A stretch of DNA of 64,000 nucleotides from assembly GCF_003368325.1 (NCBI RefSeq), contig NZ_CP031466.1, positions 3,410,001-3,474,000 on the forward strand, given 5' to 3'. Positions 43,102-52,431 of this stretch are shown piece by piece. The first letter of the stretch is position 1; each line of letters begins with the position of its first letter. The translations under genes were made by a program, and so were the position numbers. The notes beneath the pieces are model-generated. The model saw nothing but the letters and a program-made list of their open reading frames with translations. It did not search any database and was not told the DNA's origin. This DNA comes from Paraburkholderia caffeinilytica (GTDB taxonomy: Bacteria > Pseudomonadota > Gammaproteobacteria > Burkholderiales > Burkholderiaceae).

Positions 43102-45858
43102 ATGCATTGGCAACCAAGCTCCCGGGTGACCGTCAGACGCGTTGCAATCATGGTTGCGGTCGTCGTGGTCGCCCTGATCGTCCTCGGGCGCCTCACCGGC
43201 GTCGTGGTCGACTGGCTGTGGTTTGCTTCAATCGGTTACGTCGACGTTTTCTGGACGACAGTCTCCGCCAAGGCGTTCCTTTTTATCGCCGTGTTCGCTG
43301 TGTCCGCGAGCGTGATCGCTGCATCGGGGTTCCTTGCGCATCGTTACGCGAGGCGCCCCGGTAGCTGGCAAGTGGAGACGGCCCGTCTGTCGGGTACGCC
43401 GGAGTTCATCAGCGAACTCGCAGACCAGCTCGCGCCGCGCATCCCCTGGCGCACCAGCATTGCGGGCAGTGCCATTGTCCTGGCGCTGATCATCGCCGGC
43501 GGCGAATTCTCCAACTGGGACCTGGCGCTGCGCTTCCTGCATCAGGTGCCCTATGGCGACCGCGATCCTGTCTTCGGTCGGGACATCAGCTTCTATCTGT
43601 TCTCGCTACCCGCCTATCTTGCGTTCAAGAACTGGCTGCTGCAGTCGATCTTTTGCAGTGCGATCGTGGCAGGCGTGGTTTATGGGGTACGCGGCGACAT
43701 CACGTTCGAGCGAACGCCACGCGGACTCTCAGCCGCTGCCACCGCTCATGGCTCAGCGCTGCTCGGCGCCTTCTTTCTTCTGAAGGCCTGGTCCTACGCA
43801 CTCGACCGCTTCTTGCTGCTTTACGGCGATAACGGCGTCGTGGTCGGCGCCGGCTACACCGACATCCACGTCGAGCTCCCGGTCTTGTGGGTGCTCATCG
43901 GCCTTGCCATCGTTGCGGCCGTCGCGTCATGGATCAACATGCGCTGGCGGGACTATCGGATTCCCGCCGTCTCGGTGTTGCTGGTGTTCGGCACCTCGTT
44001 CGTGTTCGCCTTGATCTACCCGGCGCTCTTCCAGCGCCTCTATGTCAAACCGAGTGAACTGCAACTGGAGATGCCTTATATCAAACACAATATCGCGCTC
44101 ACGCGAATGGCTTACGGCCTCACCCAGATCGCGGTAAAGCCGTTTCCGGCCGAGCAGGAATTGAATCTCGCCTCGCTCGACGCCAATCGCGCGACCATCG
44201 ACAACATCCGCCTGTGGGATGTGCAACCGCTGTTGGATACCTACGCGCAGTTGCAGGAGATCAGGACTTACTACAAATTTTTCTCCGTCGACATCGACCG
44301 TTACCGTCTCGACACCGGTTACCGGCAGGTCATGCTGTCAGCCCGCGAACTGGAGCCTTCGATGCTTCCCGCGAACGCCCAGACCTGGGTGAACCTTCAT
44401 CTCCTGTTCACACATGGCAATGGCGTGGTGATGTCGCCCGTCACCGAGAAATCGACGGAAGGTCTGCCCTCTTTCTATCTGCAGGATATTCCGCCTGTCG
44501 CCCAGGGCGGACCGGTCATTCGCGAGCCGCGTCTGTATTTCGGGGAAGGGGGTGAGGGCTACGTCATCGTAAAAGGCAGTGTCCCCGAATTCGACTACCC
44601 CAAGGGCAAGGACAATGTTTACACCACTTATAGCAGGAGCGCCGGCATCGCCATTGGCAGCACCGCGCGCCGCAGCCTCTTCGCCTGGCAGTTCGACGAT
44701 CCGAACATCCTGCTAACCGACTACATCACGAACGACAGCCGCATTCTGCTGCACCGTAACATTCAGGACCGGGTGCGCACGATTGCGCCGTTCCTTAGGC
44801 TCGACCGTGATCCCTATCTCGTCACGAGCAACGGACGCCTTTTCTGGATGCAGGACGCCTATACGACGAGTAGCTGGTTCCCCTACGCCCAACCGGGTTT
44901 CGACGATGGCGCCAACTACATCCGCAACGCCGTCAAGGTGGTGATCGACGCCTACGATGGAACGGTCGATTTCTATGTCAGCGATCCTAACGATCCGATC
45001 TTGCAAACTTATCAAGGCATTTTTCCGAGTCTGTTCAAGCCGCTCGCGGCGATGCCGCAGGATCTTCGGCAACATGTCCGCTACCCCGAAGATCTGTTTC
45101 TGATCCAGGCGCAACTTTATCGGGCTTACCACATGGATGCGCCAGAGGTTTTCTACAATCGCGAGGATCTCTGGCAGTTCCCTCGGGAACTGATCGGCAT
45201 TGATGGTGGGAATAGTCCCGGCACGCCGATGACGCCTTACTACATGATCATGCGGCTGCCCGATGAACCGCGCGAGGAATTCGTCCTGATGCTGCCGATG
45301 GTGCCCAGCCAGCGCGACAATATGATCGCGTGGCTCGCCGCGCGTTGCGATCCACCCAACTACGGCAAGCTTATCGTCTACGCGTTCCCGAAAGACAAGC
45401 TCGTCTATGGGCCGTTCCAGATCGAGGCGCGCATCCAGCAGAACACCGAGATTTCGCAGCAGATTTCGCTGTGGAACCAGATGGGCTCGCGCGTCATTCG
45501 CGGCCATCTTCTCGTCGTACCGATTGAGAACTCGATCCTCTATATTTCTCCGCTCTACTTGCGCGCGGAGTCGGGGCAGTTACCCGAATTGAAGCGGGTG
45601 ATCGCCGCGTATGGGGATCGGGTGGTGATGAAAGAGACTTTGGGTGAAGCGCTGGCGGCGCTGTTCAAGGAAAGCGCGCCGCTCGCGTCGCAACCTCAGG
45701 GCACGGCGGATGCGCGTGCCCGCGAGGCGCTTGCGCACTATGATCGTGCGATCGAGCGATTGAAGGCGGGAGACTGGAGTGGGTTCGGGGCGGAACTGGA
45801 TGCGTTGCGGCCGCTGCTCGATGAGCTGGGTGGCGGGCGGCGGGAGGGGAAGAAGTGA
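43102..45858 (+). CDS. UPF0182 family membrane protein
   Basis: 918 residues, the usual length. Seven or so membrane helices fill residues 12-330. The large C-terminal extracytoplasmic part has the conserved segments 'RATIDNIRLWDVQPLLDTYAQLQEIRTYY', 'VNLHLLFTHGNGVVMSPV' and 'RDPYLVTSNGRLFWMQDAYTTSSWFPY'. Function unknown. A strong AAAGGAGGGG site precedes the ATG. It stands alone on its transcript. Confidence 0.93.
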   Translation: MHWQPSSRVTVRRVAIMVAVVVVALIVLGRLTGVVVDWLWFASIGYVDVFWTTVSAKAFLFIAVFAVSASVIAASGFLAHRYARRPGSWQVETARLSGTPEFISELADQLAPRIPWRTSIAGSAIVLALIIAGGEFSNWDLALRFLHQVPYGDRDPVFGRDISFYLFSLPAYLAFKNWLLQSIFCSAIVAGVVYGVRGDITFERTPRGLSAAATAHGSALLGAFFLLKAWSYALDRFLLLYGDNGVVVGAGYTDIHVELPVLWVLIGLAIVAAVASWINMRWRDYRIPAVSVLLVFGTSFVFALIYPALFQRLYVKPSELQLEMPYIKHNIALTRMAYGLTQIAVKPFPAEQELNLASLDANRATIDNIRLWDVQPLLDTYAQLQEIRTYYKFFSVDIDRYRLDTGYRQVMLSARELEPSMLPANAQTWVNLHLLFTHGNGVVMSPVTEKSTEGLPSFYLQDIPPVAQGGPVIREPRLYFGEGGEGYVIVKGSVPEFDYPKGKDNVYTTYSRSAGIAIGSTARRSLFAWQFDDPNILLTDYITNDSRILLHRNIQDRVRTIAPFLRLDRDPYLVTSNGRLFWMQDAYTTSSWFPYAQPGFDDGANYIRNAVKVVIDAYDGTVDFYVSDPNDPILQTYQGIFPSLFKPLAAMPQDLRQHVRYPEDLFLIQAQLYRAYHMDAPEVFYNREDLWQFPRELIGIDGGNSPGTPMTPYYMIMRLPDEPREEFVLMLPMVPSQRDNMIAWLAARCDPPNYGKLIVYAFPKDKLVYGPFQIEARIQQNTEISQQISLWNQMGSRVIRGHLLVVPIENSILYISPLYLRAESGQLPELKRVIAAYGDRVVMKETLGEALAALFKESAPLASQPQGTADARAREALAHYDRAIERLKAGDWSGFGAELDALRPLLDELGGGRREGKK

Positions 45859-45955
45859 TGTGTTGGGGGTACGGTTTGGGCTCGTGCGATTCGCTTTTCT
45901 CATGGAATTCTCCCGCCCGGCAGCGCCCATTGCTGGACGCCACCTGGCTTTGACG

Positions 45956-46804
45956 TTACTCGACGAAGTCCGTCGCTTCGGATGAGCCTCTCCATGCCTC
46001 GATGTCCTGTTGGACCGCCGCGGCTTTTTGCGCCGCCAGTTCGTTGGCGATCTTGCCGGCGAACAGGTGCAATGGCGGCTCGGCAACATCCACGGCCTGC
46101 ATGATCAACATGGCCAACTTGTCCGGGTCTCCGGCCTGACGACCGTGCAGTGTTCCCAGGTGCAGATCGAGCGACGCCTTGGCTTCGGTGTATTCATCGA
46201 TCTGTCGTTTGGCCACCGCCAACGCGCCGCTCGACAAAAACTCCGTGCGAACCGGCCCGGGGTACACCACCGTCGCGTTGATGCCGAACTCCGCCACCTC
46301 GGCCGCGAGCGACTCGGTCAGGCCCGCGAGCGCGAACTTGCTCGCCACATAGCTGCCCCAGCCGGCGTAGCCGCCCTGATAGCCGACGATCGAGGCGATG
46401 TTGACGACATGTCCCCCGCGCTGCTCGCGCAGATGTGGGAGCGCGTGCCGCAGCACCGTCAGCGGCGCGAACAGGTTGACCTCGAAATTCTGCCGAAGCT
46501 CGTCGTCCGAAAGGGCTTCGACGGTTCCTTGTTGTGCGTAGCCCGCGTTATTGACGATCACATCGATCTTGCCAAACGTCTTGATGGTTTGCGCGATGGC
46601 GGAGCGCACGCTCTGGTCGTCGGTCAGATCCACTTGCAGCGGGAGAAACCGCTCCGCAGCGGGGCCGATCGCTTCCGTCAGCGACGCTACGGTGCGCGAG
46701 GTCGCGGCGACGCGATCGCCACGCGCGAGGAGTTGCCGTACGAGTCGTTGGCCGACGCCTTTCGATGCGCCAGTGACGAACCAGATTTTCATAGACTTGT
46801 TCAT
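45956..46804 (-). CDS. SDR-family NAD(P)-dependent oxidoreductase
   Basis: 282 residues of classical SDR layout: cofactor motif 'TGASKGVGQ' near residue 13, 'NNAGYAQQG', the catalytic Ser in 'NIASIVGYQGG' and 'YVASKFALAG' for Tyr-x3-Lys. The extra C-terminal region is typical of long-tailed bacterial members. The substrate is unknown. The ATG at 46804 is taken. It is the last gene of a - strand SDR cluster below a divergent AraC regulator. Confidence 0.9.
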   Translation of the reverse strand: MNKSMKIWFVTGASKGVGQRLVRQLLARGDRVAATSRTVASLTEAIGPAAERFLPLQVDLTDDQSVRSAIAQTIKTFGKIDVIVNNAGYAQQGTVEALSDDELRQNFEVNLFAPLTVLRHALPHLREQRGGHVVNIASIVGYQGGYAGWGSYVASKFALAGLTESLAAEVAEFGINATVVYPGPVRTEFLSSGALAVAKRQIDEYTEAKASLDLHLGTLHGRQAGDPDKLAMLIMQAVDVAEPPLHLFAGKIANELAAQKAAAVQQDIEAWRGSSEATDFVE

Positions 46805-46875
46805 GATAGTTTCCTTGATCAATAAGTCATGCAAATTTATATGGAGGCAATGCTTTTAAGAATGTTGCCGCGGTT

Positions 46876-47078
46876 TTACTCGAGCGCCGCGCTCATCCCA
46901 CCGTCCGCCATCACGACCGCGCCAACGATGCAGCTGGCTTTATCGGACGCCAGAAAGGCGATCACTTCAGCAATTTCTCGCGGATCGGCCGCCCGCTTGA
47001 TCGGCGCGTGCTTGCCGCGCCGGTGACGATGGCAACCTTGCCGCTGAACGGCTGATTGGCGGATGCATGCGAAGTCAT
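46876..47078 (-). pseudogene. SDR gene reduced to its two ends by internal deletion
   Basis: The ATG at 47078 opens 'TSHASANQPFSGKVAIVTGAA', a complete SDR N-terminus up to the cofactor loop. The next bases jump directly, out of frame, to an SDR C-terminus ('KRAADPREIAEVIAFLASDK', 'SCIVGAVVMADGGMS'). The roughly 550-600 bp between are missing, and the frame shift places a stop 37 codons after the ATG. A simple deletion in a third SDR gene explains it. Confidence 0.82.
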
Positions 47079-47107
47079 GGTGGATTTCTCCGTGGAGATG
47101 AGGATCG

Positions 47108-47848
47108 TTAGAAAGGGCTCGCTGTCGGGCGCACGACGATTTCGCTGACATCGACATCCGCCGGCTGCTCGATCGCATAGGCGATCGAGCGCGCAATGGC
47201 GTCCGACGTCAGCGCAATGCGACGGAAGTCGCGCATCGCGGCCCGCGCGGTGTCGTCGGAGATCGAATCGGCCAGCTCCGACTCCACGACGCCGGGGCAG
47301 ATCACAGTCACGCGAACCTTGTCGGTTTCCTGCCGCAGACCGTCCGAGATGGCGCGCACGGCGAACTTGGTGGCGCAATACACGGCGGCCGTCGGTGAGA
47401 CGGACAGGCCGCCGATCGAGGAGATATTGATGACCTGGCCAAACCCCTGGCGCTCCATGGTCGGCAGAACCGCAGCGATGCCGTGCAGCACGCCGCGAAT
47501 ATTCACGTCGATCATGCGATTCCATTCGTCCACCTTGATTGCGCTCAAGGGCGACAAAGGCATCACACCGGCGTTGTTGACGATCACGTCGATGCGGCCG
47601 AAAGTGTCCAGTGCGAATTGGGCGAAGGCGTTGACGTCTCCGGCGGACGTCACGTCGAGTGCCTGGTAACGAACCGAGCCGCCGTTCGCCTGGATTTCTT
47701 CAGCCAGCGCGGCGAGTCGTTCCGTACGGCGCGCGCCGATCACGAGTTGGTGCCCCTGGGCGGCGAGCAGCCGGACCGTTGCTTCACCGATACCGCTGCT
47801 GGCCCCGGTGATGAGGATGACTTTGGGTTGGTTGGATTGCGTCGTCAT
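47108..47848 (-). CDS. SDR-family oxidoreductase
   Basis: 246 residues: 'TGASSGIGEATVRLLAAQG' cofactor loop, 'NNAGVMPLSPL', catalytic Ser in 'NISSIGGLSVS' and 'YCATKFAVRA' (Tyr-x3-Lys). This is the YdfG-like group acting on hydroxy acids or small carbonyls. It has an ATG at 47848 with GGAGAAAG upstream. It heads the SDR cluster and diverges from an AraC-type regulator, which is its likely controller. Confidence 0.9.
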   Translation of the reverse strand: MTTQSNQPKVILITGASSGIGEATVRLLAAQGHQLVIGARRTERLAALAEEIQANGGSVRYQALDVTSAGDVNAFAQFALDTFGRIDVIVNNAGVMPLSPLSAIKVDEWNRMIDVNIRGVLHGIAAVLPTMERQGFGQVINISSIGGLSVSPTAAVYCATKFAVRAISDGLRQETDKVRVTVICPGVVESELADSISDDTARAAMRDFRRIALTSDAIARSIAYAIEQPADVDVSEIVVRPTASPF

Positions 47849-48115
47849 GTTGCTTTCTCCGTTTCGATAGTCTGTGCAGGTTGGGTCGAGGGAGAGGCTA
47901 CGAAGTCTGCGCACCAAGCGGCAGGGCAATCGCGGCGGGGTCTCCCGGGCGCTTCGGCTACAGCGTCCAGCCGATGACCCATCTTATGAGCCGGGCACCT
48001 GCGCGCGAATACACGCGACAATCGCGGTATTGCCTATTCCTATTGAAGTGGGATGCGGCCCGTCGATCGTATCCAGTAGAATTTCCTCACCCGATCTGGC
48101 GAAAGAGGAGTCTTC

Positions 48116-49057
48116 GTGACCGTTGCCGACAACCCGGTTTCCGCAAGAATGGTGAGCCTGCTCCAGCGTCTGGCGCCGAACGAGGGGTACACCCAGTCCG
48201 CGCTGGAAGGCGTGCGGTTCATGCGTTCGAACCGGCCGCTGGGGCGCACGCCGGTGCTGTACGAGCCGAGCATCGTGATCGTGTGTCAGGGGCGCAAGCT
48301 TGGCTTTCTGGGTGAAGAGGTGTATGTCTACGACGCCCAGCACTATCTGATCTTGTCCGTGCCGCTGCCGTTCTCGACTGAAACCGAAGCGAGCGAGTCC
48401 GAGCCGATGCTGGCCGTGTCGTTGCGCCTCGATCTGATCGAGTTGAGCGACCTGATACTGGCGATCGATCGCGGCGGAAACCACCAGCAAGGCACTCCGC
48501 TAGGGATCGTATCGACGCCGCTCGAAGGCGACCTCGCCGAAGCGGCTTTGCGTCTGCTGCAAGCCATGACGTCACCCCTGGACGCCGAGGTGCTGGGGCC
48601 TGCAATCGTGCGGGAAATTTGCTATCGAGTATTGATCGGGGAACGAGGCGGAGCGATGCGGGCTGCGCTCGCGCATCAGGGCCGCTTCGGCAGAGTCGCG
48701 AAAGCGCTGCGGCGAATTCACACCGACTATGCGCAGCCACTGGATGTCAGTCGTCTCGCGGAAGAGGCGGGGATGAGCGTTCCCGCGTTTCATGTCAACT
48801 TCAGAACCGTTACGCTGACCTCTCCGATCCAATACATCAAGTCGACGCGTCTGCATCAGGCACGCCTGCTGATGATTCGCGACGGGTTGACTGCCGCCTC
48901 GGCGTCGGCGCGCGTCGGCTACGAAAGCCCCTCGCAGTTCAGTCGCGAGTTCAAGCGGTTTTTTGGACGCTCGCCGGTCGACGAGGCCCGAGACATGCGG
49001 GCATCGTTCGCGCTATCGCCAGCTGCAAAGATCGACGATTTCGCCGCGTCTCACTGA
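48116..49057 (+). CDS. AraC-family regulator with AraC_N domain
   Basis: 313 residues: an AraC_N-type sensor (residues about 25-180, 'YEPSIVIVCQGRKLGFLGEEVYVYDAQHYLILSVPLPF') and a C-terminal HTH_18 ('LDVSRLAEEAGMSVPAFHVNFRTV', 'SARVGYESPSQFSREFKRFFG'). Such proteins usually activate an adjacent oxidoreductase gene, here the divergent SDR cluster across 267 bp. GTG at 48116 has an AGAGGAG site. Confidence 0.9.
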   Translation: MTVADNPVSARMVSLLQRLAPNEGYTQSALEGVRFMRSNRPLGRTPVLYEPSIVIVCQGRKLGFLGEEVYVYDAQHYLILSVPLPFSTETEASESEPMLAVSLRLDLIELSDLILAIDRGGNHQQGTPLGIVSTPLEGDLAEAALRLLQAMTSPLDAEVLGPAIVREICYRVLIGERGGAMRAALAHQGRFGRVAKALRRIHTDYAQPLDVSRLAEEAGMSVPAFHVNFRTVTLTSPIQYIKSTRLHQARLLMIRDGLTAASASARVGYESPSQFSREFKRFFGRSPVDEARDMRASFALSPAAKIDDFAASH

Positions 49058-49174
49058 CGGACTGGAAGCCGGCTACTCCCCAAAGACAGGGGCGAGCATA
49101 TGATGCGCGAAAGGCATTCGTAATAATTGGCACGCGCAGCAATGCTCAACCGCGAAAAGCGCTATTGTGGCGGC

Positions 49175-49204
49175 TTGCCTCTGTAACATGAGGCGCGATA
49201 AAAT
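49175..49204 (+). promoter_or_regulatory. promoter of the Mn riboswitch transcript
   Basis: TTGCCT (49175-49180) and TAAAAT (49199-49204), spacer 18; the -10 lies inside a palindrome GGCGCGAT/ATCGCGCC. The start, near 49211, is just before the riboswitch. Confidence 0.6.
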
Positions 49205-49212
49205 CGCGCCTG

Positions 49213-49321
49213 CTCATTGGGGAGTAGCCGCCTCGAACGCCACGTTCGAGGGTGCACGTCAACATACTTGGCGAGTCGAGAGACCCGCTATGGCGTGCGC
49301 AGCCAAGTGCCTGGCAAGACC
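49213..49321 (+). promoter_or_regulatory. yybP-ykoY (Mn2+) riboswitch
   Basis: The aptamer shows the conserved 'GGGGAGTAGCC' 5' part, the stem CTCGAAC/GTTCGAG, 'CACGTCAACATAC' and a closing 'CAAGTGCCTGGCAAGACC'. These are the invariant segments of the Mn2+-sensing yybP-ykoY class. It precedes a UPF0016 Mn exporter, the classic target. Confidence 0.88.
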
Positions 49322-49377
49322 GATGACACGCATTCCGACCTAACCGGGTCGCCGGAATGCGCGTCATCGCGTTTTTT
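49322..49377 (+). terminator. riboswitch expression-platform terminator
   Basis: GATGAC...GCATTCCG (49322-49337) pairs with CGGAATGC...GTCATC (49353-49368), then TTTTTT at 49372. It sits between aptamer and ATG, so Mn2+ should switch termination off. Confidence 0.85.
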
Positions 49378-49402
49378 CTGCGCGGCCCGGGTACAACAAC
49401 CC

Positions 49403-49993
49403 ATGCAATCCTTCCTCATTTCGACCAGCGTGGTCGGCCTTGCCGAAATTGGCGACAAGACTCAACTCTTGTCCCTGGTACTGGCGGCGCGATATCGCAA
49501 GCCCATCCCCATCATTCTTGGTGTTTTTGCCGCTACCCTCATCAATCACGGTGCATCCGGCGCACTCGGCGCGTGGCTCGCGAGCGTTCTGAGTCCGGGC
49601 ATTCTGAATTGGGCGGTTGTCGCGTCATTCGCGGTGATGGCGGTGTGGATTCTCATTCCCGACAAGCTGGACGACGCTGACGCGGTATTGACGAAAAACT
49701 CGATGGGCGTGTTCGGCACAACTGCGCTTACATTCTTCCTCGCCGAGATGGGCGACAAAACCCAAATCGTCACGATCGCGCTTGCTGCGCGTTTTCACGA
49801 GTTCTTCGGCGTTGTCGCGGGCACGACGCTCGGCATGATGTTGGCCAACGTGCCCGTCATCTATCTGGGGCACAAATTCGCCGACCGCTTGCCAACCAAG
49901 GCGGTCCACATTCTGGCCGCCATCATCTTCGTTGTGCTTGGTGGCCTCGCCCTCAGGACCGCGCTGTTTCCGCAAGCGCACCCGTTGTTCTAG
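49403..49993 (+). CDS. UPF0016/GDT1-family manganese exporter
   Basis: 196 residues, six membrane helices in two halves, each with the family's signature: 'EIGDKTQ' at 15-21 and 'EMGDKTQ' at 115-121. These acidic motifs form the cation path. Bacterial members (MneA type) export Mn2+. The ATG at 49403 gives the conserved start; the longer frame lies in the riboswitch. Control by the Mn riboswitch and terminator upstream supports the role. Confidence 0.93.
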   Translation: MQSFLISTSVVGLAEIGDKTQLLSLVLAARYRKPIPIILGVFAATLINHGASGALGAWLASVLSPGILNWAVVASFAVMAVWILIPDKLDDADAVLTKNSMGVFGTTALTFFLAEMGDKTQIVTIALAARFHEFFGVVAGTTLGMMLANVPVIYLGHKFADRLPTKAVHILAAIIFVVLGGLALRTALFPQAHPLF

Positions 49994-50131
49994 TTCGAGA
50001 GCTTGCCTTATACGTTCGAGCCGTGATTTCCACGACGCGGTTTCCTGGACTGAACGTCACGGCCGAGGGGATTTCATCATGGAGCTGCTCTGATCCAGGT
50101 GCGGGTGTTTTCGGTTGAGCGTGGATGGGTC

Positions 50132-50890
50132 TCACATCATGCCGCCCATGCTGCCAGTGCCACCTACGCTTGCTCCCCCGGTCCCGCTTGTACCGGTACT
50201 CGGCGACGTCGCAATCGGATGTGCGGCTCCCATCGCGGCTATAAGCGCGACGGCGGCTGCGTCCGGTTCGCCGTTGGTGTCGATTGCGCCGAGAGCGAGG
50301 AGTGCTTCGAGATCGCTGTCCTCGCCTGGCTGACCGACCGTGAATGCGGTGGTCAGAAAATTGGGGGTGGAAAGCGTAATGCCGTACTTTTGCTGCAGAC
50401 TCTGGACGACGGCGGCCTGCGCGGTCAGGACGTCGGTCTGATTCTGCAGCGTCTGCTGAAACGGTGTGCTCGTTGCGAAGCCGGCGATAAGTCCGCTTTC
50501 ATTCGTACCGAGTTGCGCCGCCAGATACGACAACAACAGGTCGGTCTCCGGCGTGACGTTGTACGTGCCGCCTGCGAACGCTGTGGAGTGCAGCGTCGTC
50601 CCGCCCGAGGTCGCAGCGATCATGCAGGGCATCGCCGCGCCGAATGTCGCGTGGAAGTTTCCGTTCGCATCCGCCGCGACCGAGGTGGAGCCCCGCGCGC
50701 AGCCGATGCTAATCGTCGCGTTCGCGAGTGCCTTGCCGGTTGCCGCCGTACCGGCAATCGACACCATCGACAGGCTGCTCGCGCTGCCGCTACCACCGCC
50801 TCCGCCGCCGCAGCCCGCGAATAGCGCAACGGATGCAGTTAGCAGCCCCGCGCAAACAGGACGGATGACGTGCTGTTGTCGAGTGCTCAT
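50132..50890 (-). CDS. lipoprotein with carboxypeptidase-regulatory-like domain
   Basis: 252 residues: a lipoprotein signal ending 'VALFAGC' with a Gly run after it, a small beta domain ('SIAGTAATGKALANATISIGC') and a helical C-terminal part ending in a Gly/Thr/Met-rich tail. It has the same layout as the large lipoprotein at 14248. No function is known. It lies alone, convergent with the Mn exporter. Confidence 0.78.
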   Translation of the reverse strand: MSTRQQHVIRPVCAGLLTASVALFAGCGGGGGGSGSASSLSMVSIAGTAATGKALANATISIGCARGSTSVAADANGNFHATFGAAMPCMIAATSGGTTLHSTAFAGGTYNVTPETDLLLSYLAAQLGTNESGLIAGFATSTPFQQTLQNQTDVLTAQAAVVQSLQQKYGITLSTPNFLTTAFTVGQPGEDSDLEALLALGAIDTNGEPDAAAVALIAAMGAAHPIATSPSTGTSGTGGASVGGTGSMGGMM

Positions 50891-51117
50891 CGAAGTCTGC
50901 CGTTGGTTCGTACGTCGTTTAAACGATTTCGTGGGGGCGTCTATTCCATCTCTCGCATAGCGCCTGATTTTGCGAGGACATTGCGCACTATCCGCCCCGA
51001 GCGAGGTGGCGGCTGAGTGCCGAAAAGTGTCCCGGCTCCACCGCGGCAGACCTTCACTTCACACGATTGGAATATAGGGGCCACGCCATACGTTTATTGG
51101 GAGCGCCGGCACCCGAG

Positions 51118-52149
51118 ATGATGATGGCCCGTGCTGAACCCATGATGCCTTGCGGTGTTCGTCTTTCCGATCGTCCAGCAAGCCTAAGCACGCTGCTTGC
51201 CGCGGGTTGGCAGGCAAGCGCGCGGACGTTGCTGTGCGCGCTTGCGTTGACGTGCCTGTTTGTCTGCATGGGCGCCGAGGCCCAATCGGCCAAACCGGTG
51301 ACGCCGGTTTCACCCGGACCATCGACGGAATGCGCCGACGCCGCCACGTCGGATACCGTGAGTGTGGACGTCGACCGGTTCAGGTGTCTCGCGGCGCGCG
51401 ATCAGGCGGCTGCGTTGAGAGCGTGGATCGAAAGCCGCTCGCTTCTGTCCCTCACTGACGCCCAGATTCTTTCCCTGATGGACGCGATGAAGCCAGACGC
51501 CTTTGTCGAGTACGCGAGATCCGACATGGTTCCCGACGACGCCTGCGAATACAGAATGTTCCGGCAGGAACGCATAGCCGGCAGATGGTCCGGCGGACCC
51601 GATCACATGGTTATCCGATACCAGGACAGCCCCAGAAAAGTCTACGCAAAATGGCTGCCTGATGGCGCACATGCGGGGCAGGAGATTCTCTACGACGAAA
51701 CAAGGGACCCTGATAGCGTCGTCGGTCATCTGGGCGGCGCGCTGCGTATTTTGTCAGGCAAGATCGCCATCGACGGCTCGTTCGCCCACACCCAATCCCG
51801 TCATAGTGTCCGCGATCTCGGCCTGCAGTACATCGCGCGCACCATTGAGCACGACGCCCGCAGCTTTCGTGAAGAGGGCTTGACTGAAAAGCCGGCCCGC
51901 ATCGAACTCATGAATGTGCACGGCACGCGCTTGCTTGCATGGACGTGGACTGCTCCGTCAGGGCCGCCGGCGCACTACGCGCAGCGCGTGAGACTGCTGT
52001 TCGATCTTCTACACCCCTGGCCCAGTGGTGAATCCGCGTGGGACGAGCGCGGCGACCTGGTGGAGATGATCCGTTTCGAAGACGTTGTGCCTCACCGCTG
52101 GAGCGAATCGATTTTCGATCGGCATAACCCTGAATACGGTTTTCGCTGA
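51118..52149 (+). CDS. DUF1571 domain protein, exported
   Basis: 343 residues from the first of three consecutive ATG codons (51118, 51121, 51124). A hydrophobic segment lies late (about residues 40-57), giving a long N-region signal that ends near 'GAEAQSA', so a start further in (51142) is also possible. The core from about 165 shows DUF1571 features: 'PRKVYAKWLPDGAHAGQEILYDE', 'HLGGALRILSGKIAIDG'. It may bind or degrade lipid-like or cell-wall material, but that is unknown. Confidence 0.75.
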   Translation: MMMARAEPMMPCGVRLSDRPASLSTLLAAGWQASARTLLCALALTCLFVCMGAEAQSAKPVTPVSPGPSTECADAATSDTVSVDVDRFRCLAARDQAAALRAWIESRSLLSLTDAQILSLMDAMKPDAFVEYARSDMVPDDACEYRMFRQERIAGRWSGGPDHMVIRYQDSPRKVYAKWLPDGAHAGQEILYDETRDPDSVVGHLGGALRILSGKIAIDGSFAHTQSRHSVRDLGLQYIARTIEHDARSFREEGLTEKPARIELMNVHGTRLLAWTWTAPSGPPAHYAQRVRLLFDLLHPWPSGESAWDERGDLVEMIRFEDVVPHRWSESIFDRHNPEYGFR

Positions 52150-52431
52150 GGGCATATCCAGCGAAACGCCCACGCCGGTTCGCAAGGATTGGTTGCCGCG
52201 ATGCAGGGTTGTGATCTGCAGCGCGGTCGTGCGATTTCGAAAGCGTCAGCAGGCGAGGCGCGGCACTATTCCTTCACGCCCAGCACGCCGGATCGAGCGC
52301 GACGCGGATCGCATCGTGGCCGCGAGTTGCGTCCTCGAACTGTCCGCGTCAGGTGATGCGCGGCGTTCCCAGGAAACGCAGGGATTCCATGTGTAGCGAC
52401 GTCCCGTCGCCCCCGATCAAGGAGAAACGAG

